From assembly GCA_002323245.1 (NCBI GenBank), contig DCPU01000010.1, positions 1 through 11,155 of the forward strand: a stretch of 11,155 bases of DNA. Direction: 5' to 3'. This DNA is from Mariprofundus sp. UBA1536 (GTDB taxonomy: Bacteria > Pseudomonadota > Zetaproteobacteria > Mariprofundales > Mariprofundaceae). The notes beneath the pieces are model-generated. The model did no database searches, was not told where the DNA came from, and was given only the letters and a program-made list of their open reading frames with translations. The position numbers were made by a program, and so were the translations under genes. How positions within the stretch are numbered: position 1 is the first letter of the stretch; the number at the start of each line of letters is the position of its first letter. Shown piece after piece: positions 1-6,628 of this stretch.

Positions 1-1
1 A

Positions 2-274
2 GGCCCACAAGGTGTTGCAGGTCCGCAAGGTCCTATCGGTTTGACTGGCCCGCAAGGTCCGGTTGGTGCAACAGGTCCGCAAGGTCCAATCGGATTGACT
101 GGCCCCCAAGGTCCGGTTGGTGCAACAGGTCCACAAGGCCCAGCGGGTACACCCGCAGATATGGCTGTAGTTGCTGATTTGCAAGCGAGTATTGCAAAAT
201 TAGAAGCTTTGGTGGCAGCTCTTATTGCTGGTGGTGCTGGTGGTGCTGGTGGTGGCACTGGTGGTGGCATCTAA
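2..274 (+). CDS. Collagen-like Gly-X-Y repeat protein, 3' end (partial)
   Basis: Only the C-terminal 90 residues are present; the reading frame is already open at base 2, so the start lies outside the window. The visible part opens with about 14 uninterrupted Gly-X-Y triplets dominated by GPQ, GPV, GPI, GAT and GLT, the pattern of bacterial collagen-like proteins that fold as triple helices. It then changes to a short Ala/Leu-rich segment (around MAVVADLQASIAKLEALVA) that could form a trimerising helix or coiled coil, and ends in a Gly/Ala-rich tail (GGAGGAGGGTGGG) before a TAA. No membrane anchor or LPXTG-like sorting signal is visible at this end. Proteins of this kind are usually surface or extracellular structural proteins, but export cannot be judged without the N-terminus. 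An internal ATG at 41 is not a credible start because it sits inside the repeat. Confidence 0.85.
   Translation, partial: GPQGVAGPQGPIGLTGPQGPVGATGPQGPIGLTGPQGPVGATGPQGPAGTPADMAVVADLQASIAKLEALVAALIAGGAGGAGGGTGGGI
20..127 (+). repeat. Two tandem 54-bp repeats encoding an 18-residue collagen-like unit
   Basis: Bases 20-73 and 74-127 are near-identical copies of a 54-bp unit. I count three base differences, two at synonymous third positions of Pro and Gly codons and one in the second Pro-Gln. Each copy encodes GPQGPIGLT followed by GPQGPVGAT. The array probably continues to the left of the window. Such arrays can change copy number by slippage or recombination. Confidence 0.85.
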
Positions 275-295
275 TATTTAGAACCAAATGAATCT

Positions 296-323
296 AAAAA
301 GGCGAGCATTGCTCGCCTTTTTT
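296..323. terminator. Bidirectional Rho-independent terminator
   Basis: A perfect 7-bp GC-rich stem (GGCGAGC 301-307, loop ATT, GCTCGCC 311-317) is followed by six T on the plus strand (318-323) and preceded by five A (296-300), which become a T run on the minus strand. It lies 26 bp after the stop of the collagen-like gene and about 40 bp after the stop of recO, which converge here. It most likely ends transcription from both sides. Confidence 0.9.
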
Positions 324-358
324 GTTTGTGCATTTTATGGGCTTTAGGCCTATGTAAA

Positions 359-1024
359 TTAGTGCTTATGAAACTGCTCAACCTGTTTAATCATATGCGA
401 CCAAGACATGGTTTGTTCCCTGCTTAATTTGCAGTTTGGATTTTTCATGTGTTCGCGTATCGCTTTTTTTAATCCCAACGAAATAGCCATGCCATGTTTA
501 TTTGAGCATTTGTCGCACAGCAGGTGACCATTGAACCAGTAAGAAAGGGGAAGTATTGCAATCGATTCACCACAATGCCAGCACGACTCTAAATCACCTA
601 CGAGGCCAGCATCTTCAAATAACTGCCAACAAGCAGCATTCAAGCCACTATCTTCAGGGCGATTTTGCAGTAAGGTAAAAGCATCAAACAATTCATGATA
701 ACCTTGGCTCACGCCATCAGGGAAAAGAGTGGATGCTTTGGCTAATAATGATTGCCCTGATAATGATTGTTTTTCATCAACTAAGGATTTTAGGCGGGTT
801 GATTCAAGCAGTGTGCCCATGGTGCCTGTGCGCGGCTCTTTCCAGCGAATGTTAAGTTGCTGCAGTTGCAATAGTGAAGCGCGAAACGGACTTTTTATGC
901 GTCTCGCACCTCTGGCAAGCACGCAAATGCGTCCGTGGTGTTCAGTGAGTAGATGGGCAATCAGGGATGAATCGCTAAATGGGATGAGGCGAAGAAGCAG
1001 GGCGTTGTCTTGCAACTCCGACAT
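359..1024 (-). CDS. recO: DNA repair protein RecO
   Basis: RecO is the recombination mediator that, with RecR, loads RecA onto SSB-coated single-stranded DNA in the RecFOR pathway and anneals complementary strands. The 221-residue product has the usual layout: an N-terminal OB fold (about residues 1-80) containing the typical LARGARR segment near 37-42, then a helical C-terminal domain. A four-cysteine zinc site is intact as CWHC (148-151) and CDKC (170-173); it is not present in all RecO proteins. The length is typical or slightly short. The start ATG lies 8 bp after the era stop with no strong Shine-Dalgarno sequence, so translational coupling to era is likely. It is the last gene of the prfB-era-recO block, and the hairpin at 296-323 probably ends the transcript. 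Confidence 0.93.
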   Translation of the reverse strand: MSELQDNALLLRLIPFSDSSLIAHLLTEHHGRICVLARGARRIKSPFRASLLQLQQLNIRWKEPRTGTMGTLLESTRLKSLVDEKQSLSGQSLLAKASTLFPDGVSQGYHELFDAFTLLQNRPEDSGLNAACWQLFEDAGLVGDLESCWHCGESIAILPLSYWFNGHLLCDKCSNKHGMAISLGLKKAIREHMKNPNCKLSREQTMSWSHMIKQVEQFHKH

Positions 1025-1032
1025 GGATTAAA

Positions 1033-1989
1033 TTATAAACCCAACTCTTGAAGTAAATGGGGTTTATCAAACCAATCAACCTGTACTTTGACCCAAAGTT
1101 TAAGGTTTACTTGGCATCCGAGTAACTCTTCAAGGCCTTCGCGGGTCTTGATGCCGATGTGTTTCATCAGCGCGCCATCTTTGCCAATAATCATTGGTTT
1201 ATGGCGTTCGCTGCCCACAATAATCACAGCAGCAATTTCAATTTTATTTTCCAATTCGGTGAACTCCTCAATCTCAACTGCAGTTTGAAATGGAATTTCT
1301 TGATACATAGAGAGGAATACTTGTTCACGCACATATTCAGCAGCCAATTGGCGCTGGCTTTGGTCGGTGAACCATTCGGGGTCATACATGGGTTGACGCT
1401 TTGGTAGGTGTTTGCTGATTTCTTTGACCAAACCATCCACTTGCAAACCTTTCTTCGCCGAAATCGGCACAAAGGCAGTAGCGGTTGGGTCGAGTTGCTG
1501 AATTTCCAAAATACGAGGCAGTAATCGGTCTTTATTGGACTGGTCAATTTTGTTCAACACATGAATCCGTGGTTGTGGTAAGCGGCCATCGGCAAAACGT
1601 TCAATCAGCGCAATGGTGCCGCGATCCATGGGTTTGGAAGCATCTTGCATGATGCACAATACATCGGCTTCTTCAGCAGCAGTATATGCTACTTTCACCA
1701 TATTGCGGTTGAGTTGCTGATTGCCACGGTGAATGCCTGGTGTATCCACAAACACGATTTGCTGATGCTCATCACTATGAATGCCTAAGATGCGATGACG
1801 CGTGGTTTGCGGCTTGGGTGTAACGATAGCTACTTTTGAGCCGATGATTTTATTCAGCAGCGTAGACTTGCCCACATTGGGACGACCCAGTAGGGCCACC
1901 AAACCACAACGGTAATTTTCGTCGTAGTCTTCTGCTTCAAATTGTGGTGCAAAGGTTTCTTCTGAATCAATCGTCATCTTGAATGCCAT
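1033..1989 (-). CDS. era: GTPase Era
   Basis: Era is an essential GTPase that binds the 3' end of 16S rRNA and assists 30S subunit maturation. The 318-residue product carries all G motifs: G1 GRPNVGKS (35-42), the G2 region QTTRHR (61-66), G3 DTPG (82-85), G4 NKID (146-149) and G5 SAK (177-179). The C-terminal KH RNA-binding domain shows its GKDG loop at 269-272 and the family's LKLWVKV ending. Residues 1-26 form a short acidic extension relative to E. coli Era, which begins near the YRCGLVALLGRP segment. The start is uncertain: Met1 (1989) and Met5 (1977) are both plausible, and both lie inside the end of prfB, so the genes overlap by 23 or 11 bp and are probably translationally coupled. recO follows 8 bp downstream. 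Confidence 0.95.
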   Translation of the reverse strand: MAFKMTIDSEETFAPQFEAEDYDENYRCGLVALLGRPNVGKSTLLNKIIGSKVAIVTPKPQTTRHRILGIHSDEHQQIVFVDTPGIHRGNQQLNRNMVKVAYTAAEEADVLCIMQDASKPMDRGTIALIERFADGRLPQPRIHVLNKIDQSNKDRLLPRILEIQQLDPTATAFVPISAKKGLQVDGLVKEISKHLPKRQPMYDPEWFTDQSQRQLAAEYVREQVFLSMYQEIPFQTAVEIEEFTELENKIEIAAVIIVGSERHKPMIIGKDGALMKHIGIKTREGLEELLGCQVNLKLWVKVQVDWFDKPHLLQELGL

Positions 1990-3098
1990 CCCGTGTTATG
2001 CCCATGAGTTTGGCCGATATAAAACTATCGATATCACCATCCAAAAAAGCCTGTGTGTTGCTTGTTTCCATACCCGTACGTAAATCTTTGATGCGTGATT
2101 GATCAAGCACATAAGAGCGGATTTGATGACCCCAACCGATATCAGTTTTGGTGTCTTCCAATGCTTGTTTTTCCGATTGGCGCGCCTCTACTTCGCGTTC
2201 ATACAAACGTGCTTTAAGCATCTTCCAACATGCATCACGGTTTTTGTGTTGCGAGCGATCGCTCTGGCATTGCACCACCACACCTGTTGGTTCATGGGTC
2301 ATACGCACAGCAGAATCGGTTTTGTTGATGTGCTGTCCACCCGAACCTGAAGCACGGTAGGTGTCCACACGCACATCGGCTGGATTGATATCAATATCAA
2401 TTTCCCGCTGAATATCGGGGAAGGCAAACACAGAGGAAAATGAAGTATGACGGCGATTGCCGGAATCGTAGGGTGATTTGCGCACCAAACGATGCACGCC
2501 AATTTCAGCCTTTAAAAAGCCGTAAGCATATTCACCTTTGATGGAAACAGTGGCTGATTTGATGCCAGCTTCTTCACCAGCGGTGCACTCGATAAGTTCG
2601 GTTTTAAAACCCTTTCGCTCAGCCCAGCGCAAATACATGCGCAATAACATTTCTGCCCAATCTTGAGCTTCGGTGCCGCCAGATCCAGCATTGATGTCCA
2701 AAAATGCAGATTCGATGTCAGTCTCGCCACCCAGCATTTGCGCCAGCTCGAAGGCTTCGATGTCTTTTAAAACCTTATCAATTTCTGATACAGCTTCCAA
2801 TTTGGAATCTTGATCATTCTCGTCCATGCCCATTTCGAATAAAAAAGAAGCGTCTTCGAGTGTTGTTTTGGTTTTGTTAAAGCCATTGATATTGCGCTCT
2901 AAGCTGGTCTTCTTTTGCATCAGCTTTTGCGCTTCTTCGGGCTTATCCCAGATGGTGGGGTCTTCAGCCTGAGCATTGAGTTCTTTTAGTTCTTCAACCT
3001 TGTTTTCAAGGTCAAAGTGACCTCCGCAACGAATCGAGTCGCTGCGTATAATCTTCTGCGCGACTGCGGAATCCAGCAATTTGGTCTTCAATGCTCAT
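1967..3098 (-). CDS. prfB: Peptide chain release factor 2, expressed by programmed +1 frameshift
   Basis: RF2 recognises UGA and UAA stop codons and triggers release of the finished peptide. Translation should start at the ATG at 3098 and read 28 codons to an in-frame TGA (3012-3014). A +1 shift at CTT-TGA-C then continues in the frame that ends at 1967, giving about 376 residues. The peptidyl-transferase GGQ motif is at about 253-255 of this product. The anticodon-like tripeptide reads Ser-Pro-Tyr (about 208-210) where SPF is usual. The residue corresponding to E. coli position 246, Thr in K-12, is Ala here. A reading frame running unshifted from a TTG at 3091 gives an N-terminus unlike RF2 and is an artefact. 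A GGAG lies 13 nt before the ATG, a somewhat long spacing. The 3' end overlaps era. Confidence 0.95.
3011..3026 (-). promoter_or_regulatory. prfB: prfB programmed +1 frameshift site with internal Shine-Dalgarno
   Basis: Read on the minus strand the site is CGGAGG-TCA-CTT-TGA-C. The Shine-Dalgarno-like CGGAGG (3026-3021) sits three bases before the CTT slip codon (3017-3015), followed by the in-frame TGA (3014-3012) and C (3011). This is the layout and spacing of the E. coli prfB site (AGGGGG-TAT-CTT-TGA-C). In that known mechanism scarce RF2 lets the ribosome pause at UGA and slip +1, so RF2 controls its own synthesis. Confidence 0.95.
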
Positions 3099-3111
3099 AA
3101 CGAATGTGTAA

Positions 3112-3147
3112 CTCCAATAAGGTATCCACCTTTGGCATCACCAAAGG
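3112..3147 (-). promoter_or_regulatory. prfB leader hairpin and ribosome binding site
   Basis: A perfect 7-bp inverted repeat (CCTTTGG 3129-3135, 5-nt loop, CCAAAGG 3141-3147) lies in the presumed prfB leader. Flanking CCACC and GGTGG could extend it with a bulge. It has no T tract, so it does not look like a terminator. The only Shine-Dalgarno candidate for the 3098 start, GGAG (3115-3112 on the minus strand), begins about 13 bases downstream of it. A role in expression is speculative. Confidence 0.35.
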
Positions 3148-3271
3148 GCGGTGGAATGTAGTATTTTCAAGAAAAAATGCAATGCCAAAACCAGATTATG
3201 AAATCATTTACATGAACGATTTATAACATCTAGATGGATGATTTGCGCAAAAAATTATTATGATGTTCTAA

Positions 3272-4582
3272 TTATAGATTTAGCGTTGCGAAATACTGCT
3301 TGAGTGCCGTATACAGGTAAGTCACGTCTTTTTGACCAGCAAGTTCACGAATGGAATGCATGGCAAATGTGGGCACGCCAATATCAATGGTGCGTACGCC
3401 TAAAGTGTTGGCAGCGATGGGGCCAATGGTACTGCCGCAGGCCAAATCAGAACGCGCCACAAAAGATTGCACGGGCACGGATGCTTGTTTACAGCATAGT
3501 TTGAATAAAGCGCTGCTCTCGCTGTTGGTGGCATAACGCTGATTAGCATTGGTTTTAATCACAGGGCCATCGTTGATGATGGGGCCATGGTTGTTATCGT
3601 GTTTAGAGACAAAATTGGGGTGAATGGCATGGGCGTTATCGGCGGAAACCATCAAGCTGGCGGCCATAAATCGTGCCAAATCTTCTTCATTGTTGCACAA
3701 GCGCGAAAGCACCGATTTTAAGAATGTGCCCTGAGCACCAGAAGTAGAGGCACTGCCGACTTCTTCGTGATCAGTGCAAACGAGTAAGGTGTTTTGCTCA
3801 CCTTGGTTATCAAGAAGCGCTTGAAGACCAATATAACAACTCAGCAAATTATCCAGACGGGCAGCGGCGATAAAATCATCGTTGAGACCAACAATGGCAG
3901 GTGGCTGCACATCATAAAAGCTCAATTCATAATCAAGGATTTCAGTGGCGTTTGCTTGTTTGTGTTCGGTGTTGAGTTGCTGCAATAAAAGATTGGCAAA
4001 GCTGACAGGCGGAGCTGCATCATGAATGATTGCATTCATGAGCACTGGCGGCAAATCCGTTTGTTTATTGATACTATGGCTATCGTTGGCTTCGCGATCA
4101 AGGTGAATGGCAAGGCTTGGGATAATGGCAATAGCTTTGTTAAAGTTGATAAGCTTGTGTTGCAATTGTTGCTTGTCATCAAGGAAGCTGACGCGGCCAG
4201 CCAAGGATAAATCGCGATCAAACCAGGGGTTGAGCAGCGCGCCACCATACACTTCCACACCAAGCTGCATGTATTGATTATTAAAAATTTCAGGATTTGG
4301 TTTTACCTTCAAGCATGGGCTGTCGGTATGAGCGCCCACCATACGTATACCATTTTCCAATACAGGTTGATGAATCGAAAAGGCAATCAAAGAAGAGTCA
4401 TTGCGCGTTACAAAATAACGCCCTTGGATGGGTTGCTTTTTCATCTGCCAAGCATCACTTTCGTTTAATTGTGAAAAGCCTGCTTGCTCCAACATGACCA
4501 CCATGGTTTGCACAGCATGAAATGGAGTAGGGGATTGTTGGATATACTGAAGTAGCCCTGCTGTTAATTCGGTGATTTGCAT
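3272..4582 (-). CDS. apeB: M18 family aminopeptidase ApeB
   Basis: This is a cytosolic dinuclear-zinc aminopeptidase of family M18 (aspartyl aminopeptidase/ApeB type), which removes N-terminal residues from peptides; members of the family often prefer acidic residues. The 436-residue length is normal for the family. Expected metal and catalytic residues are visible: H85 in AHTDSP, the bridging aspartate D244 in RLDN, E273/E274 in DHEEVGS, D315 in SADNAHAIHP and H409 near the C-terminus in AMHSIREL. The N-terminal segment with SPTPFHAV (residues 17-24) is also typical. The ATG at 4582 is preceded by GAGG with a 5-nt spacer. It sits alone between the prfB block and the SQR unit. The 173-bp gap to prfB has no clear terminator, so readthrough into prfB is possible. 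Confidence 0.93.
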   Translation of the reverse strand: MQITELTAGLLQYIQQSPTPFHAVQTMVVMLEQAGFSQLNESDAWQMKKQPIQGRYFVTRNDSSLIAFSIHQPVLENGIRMVGAHTDSPCLKVKPNPEIFNNQYMQLGVEVYGGALLNPWFDRDLSLAGRVSFLDDKQQLQHKLINFNKAIAIIPSLAIHLDREANDSHSINKQTDLPPVLMNAIIHDAAPPVSFANLLLQQLNTEHKQANATEILDYELSFYDVQPPAIVGLNDDFIAAARLDNLLSCYIGLQALLDNQGEQNTLLVCTDHEEVGSASTSGAQGTFLKSVLSRLCNNEEDLARFMAASLMVSADNAHAIHPNFVSKHDNNHGPIINDGPVIKTNANQRYATNSESSALFKLCCKQASVPVQSFVARSDLACGSTIGPIAANTLGVRTIDIGVPTFAMHSIRELAGQKDVTYLYTALKQYFATLNL

Positions 4583-4654
4583 TTAAGCCTCGAAGGTAGT
4601 GGTGGAATCAGGCTTGAAACTAGCTGTTGGTGGGATGGAGTAAACCAGCACCAT

Positions 4655-4711
4655 AAAAAAAGGCCAGCGGTTTATTGTCGCCATGTTGGCAAAACAATAA
4701 ACCACTGACCC
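4655..4711 (-). terminator. Strong two-tier Rho-independent terminator of the SQR unit
   Basis: On the minus strand a 17-bp stem (arms 4710-4694 and 4678-4662, complementary throughout with two G-T wobbles) encloses a second small stem (GCCA/TGGC, 4690-4687 with 4683-4680, 3-nt loop). It is followed directly by seven T (plus-strand A 4661-4655). It starts about 20 bp after the stop of the 54-residue gene. It cleanly ends the SQR unit and insulates apeB, which must have its own promoter in the roughly 70 bp that remain. Confidence 0.92.
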
Positions 4712-4731
4712 TTTGTAGTGTGACTTATTTC

Positions 4732-4896
4732 TTAGTGGTGCGATTTGGACATCAATTTTAACATTTTGAAATTGATAACCAGAAAGCGAAAAGCCTGCCA
4801 AGGTAGGAAGGTGCGCATATAGCGCGTCCAACCTGTTGGTGTTGGTGGGTAATACGCTTGTTGATAAGGCTCTTTGTTGGTGGGCTTAACTGCCAT
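4732..4896 (-). CDS. Uncharacterised 54-residue protein downstream of the SQR-like gene
   Basis: This small gene has an ATG at 4896 preceded by AAGGAG with a 6-nt spacer, one of the best ribosome binding sites in the window, and ends at a TAA (4732). The product begins MAVKPTNKEPYQQAYYPP, a polar, Pro/Tyr-rich stretch. It continues with TGWTRYMRTFLPWQAFRFL and ends in a basic, hydrophobic segment (VINFKMLKLMSKSHH). There is no signal peptide or clean transmembrane helix; residues 30-48 could form an amphipathic or membrane-surface helix. It lies 47 bp after the SQR-like gene on the same strand and before that unit's terminator, so the two are very likely co-transcribed. I do not recognise a named family. 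A role as a small accessory or membrane-anchoring partner of the flavoprotein is inference only. Confidence 0.8.
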   Translation of the reverse strand: MAVKPTNKEPYQQAYYPPTPTGWTRYMRTFLPWQAFRFLVINFKMLKLMSKSHH

Positions 4897-4943
4897 GTTG
4901 TTCTCCTTAAATTTCTTTGATCTATATATGTCTATGGGGTGAC

Positions 4944-6401
4944 TTAATCAGGTAGCACCGACCAGCCAAATTTCATTTTGGCTTGGTAGATAAAGGTGTG
5001 ATGCAATAGGTTTTTCATCCAATGTCCAGCTAGGCCCACTTCCCCAGTCGTGAGCTCCATATCACGGCCATAATCAGGGTATTTCTCAAAATCAGGCACT
5101 ACGGGGAACACAGTCATGGTCACTGCTGTACCGTTGAGGTGATGCGCACCCGTGGAGGCTACACAAGCAGCGCCCATTTCCGCCATGGATGCAGTATGGG
5201 TAGGTTGTTCAGCGCCATTGACCATATCACGCACGCTTTTGGCAACGGCGACAGCCATGGATGCAGAAGGCATACCCGTGCGCGGCGGGGTAGGGTTGAT
5301 AGCGATACCATTGGCATTTTGCATGGGTTTACTGATCAAATGCGGTGGGGCAAAAGCAATGCCGATAGCAAAGATGTTTTTGTATTTTGGTGTTTGATAG
5401 GTGCGCGGCCAATCTTTAGCGCTCCATTCAGCGTATGGGCGCGGTGTATAGTCGGCATCCACCTTCATAAAGCCATTGGGTGCAAAGGTTTCGCTGGTGA
5501 TATCTTCGCCAGCTTTGTCGTAGGTTTTTAAGCCAACGCCAGCAAAGGGTGGAATCAACATGGAGAAGTCAAATTCTTGCACATGTTGCGAGCCATCCAT
5601 GATTTCATAGTGAATTTTACCAGCTTCGACTTTGCTCACATGTGCACGGGTAATCCACTCAATGCCACGCTCTACCATCAATGATTCAGCAAAGGTTTTA
5701 GCATTGGTGATATAACCACCGCGCTCAATATGCACGCCGCCCATGCCGAAATCGCCAAGCTCGTATTCATTACTGAGCCAAACGATTCGTGCCATATGAC
5801 GCACGCCTTCTTCGCGAAGGATATGATCCACATTGTAGATGTATTCAAATGCTGCACCTTGGCAGGTGCACATACCGTGGCCTGTGCCGATAACAAAAGT
5901 CCGGTGTTCGCCAGCTTTCATATCTGTAATATGGCCTTGTAGTTTTTCGTTGGCTTCAAGTGCATGTGATGCCGTGCAAACCGAAACGGTGTGGCCGTGT
6001 TCTGGGCCTAAGCCGTTGGTGGCTGCGAAATTGAGTTTTGGACCCGTAGCGTTGATAAGATAATCATATTCGATGTTTTCGACTTCGCCGGCGCGGCCTT
6101 CAATGGTGTATTCAACGGTCACAAAAGGTTTGTCGCTTTCGGTGCTACCTTCGGGATTGAGCGACAAGGCTTTGGCTTGTCGAAAATCCACATGTGTTTT
6201 TTTGTAGATTTCAGCAAGGTCGAAAGTTACTTCGTCTTCGGTCATTTCGCCGACGCCAACCCATATATTCGATGGAATCCAGTTCCATTTCGCATTGGGT
6301 GACACCACGATGATTTCATGATTTTTGCCCAGCCATTTGTTGAGGTATCGCGCGGCTGTGTGGCCGGAAATCCCTGCACCTAAAATTACAATTTTTGACA
6401 T
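4944..6401 (-). CDS. sqr: Sulfide:quinone oxidoreductase-like FAD-dependent flavoprotein
   Basis: The product resembles sulfide:quinone oxidoreductases, membrane-surface flavoproteins that oxidise sulfide to polysulfide or sulfur and pass electrons to quinone. It starts with an FAD-binding Rossmann motif (VILGAGISG), has the WNWIPSNIWVGVG segment seen near the isoalloxazine in this family, and an ATG motif (residues 118-120). A second nucleotide-like VIGTGHG precedes a CTC pair. Cysteines in the 485-residue form are C142 (in SVCTASHA), C178, C180 and C413. The last stretch, with WMKNLLHHTF and aromatic and basic residues, could be the membrane-binding region. I place the start at 6401 rather than the upstream ATG at 6419, because AGGGGG lies 4 nt before it and the Rossmann fold then begins at once. 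The family is clear; the SQR type, and true sulfide activity, are not. Confidence 0.85.
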   Translation of the reverse strand: MSKIVILGAGISGHTAARYLNKWLGKNHEIIVVSPNAKWNWIPSNIWVGVGEMTEDEVTFDLAEIYKKTHVDFRQAKALSLNPEGSTESDKPFVTVEYTIEGRAGEVENIEYDYLINATGPKLNFAATNGLGPEHGHTVSVCTASHALEANEKLQGHITDMKAGEHRTFVIGTGHGMCTCQGAAFEYIYNVDHILREEGVRHMARIVWLSNEYELGDFGMGGVHIERGGYITNAKTFAESLMVERGIEWITRAHVSKVEAGKIHYEIMDGSQHVQEFDFSMLIPPFAGVGLKTYDKAGEDITSETFAPNGFMKVDADYTPRPYAEWSAKDWPRTYQTPKYKNIFAIGIAFAPPHLISKPMQNANGIAINPTPPRTGMPSASMAVAVAKSVRDMVNGAEQPTHTASMAEMGAACVASTGAHHLNGTAVTMTVFPVVPDFEKYPDYGRDMELTTGEVGLAGHWMKNLLHHTFIYQAKMKFGWSVLPD

Positions 6402-6446
6402 TTTTCCCCCTAGATTCAATCCCCTACTTCATTAAAACAGCATGTG

Positions 6447-6474
6447 AACATATTATTGAATTATGATGTGTCAA
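6447..6474 (-). promoter_or_regulatory. Putative sigma-70 promoter of the SQR unit
   Basis: On the minus strand a perfect TTGACA (6474-6469) is followed by a 16-bp spacer and TATGTT (6452-6447, four of six consensus bases). A start site near 6440 would leave a leader of about 40 nt before the chosen ATG at 6401. No operator-like repeat stands out next to it. Confidence 0.55.
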
Positions 6475-6628
6475 GCCCCTGGGTAAACTAAAGTGTGTGA
6501 TTTAGGCACAACTTGCATTTCATACTTCAATTTAAACATGCCAGGCAAATCAGTGAATTGTTGTGTTTTAGCTTGTAGGCGCTTTGTTGGGTGCTTGGTG
6601 GTAAGCATGGCTAGGGTTAGCATGCGCA

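Noticed and set aside
729..1031. Plus-strand open frame of 100 codons opposite recO
   Set aside because: It lies antisense to recO with no ribosome binding site and no family resemblance; it is explained by the codon pattern of recO.
3099..3271. Possible sigma-70 promoter for prfB (TTGCGC with a distant TATAAA-like box)
   Set aside because: The spacer of 18-19 bp and weak -35 match are within chance expectation for this AT-rich gap, so I do not annotate it.
4583..4831. Minus-strand open frame of 82 codons before apeB
   Set aside because: It overlaps the 54-residue gene in another frame and runs through the strong terminator hairpin; it has no ribosome binding site and no recognisable protein pattern.
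5139..5531. Plus-strand open frame of 130 codons opposite the SQR-like gene
   Set aside because: It is a shadow of a long conserved coding sequence, with basic and low-complexity composition and no initiation signals.
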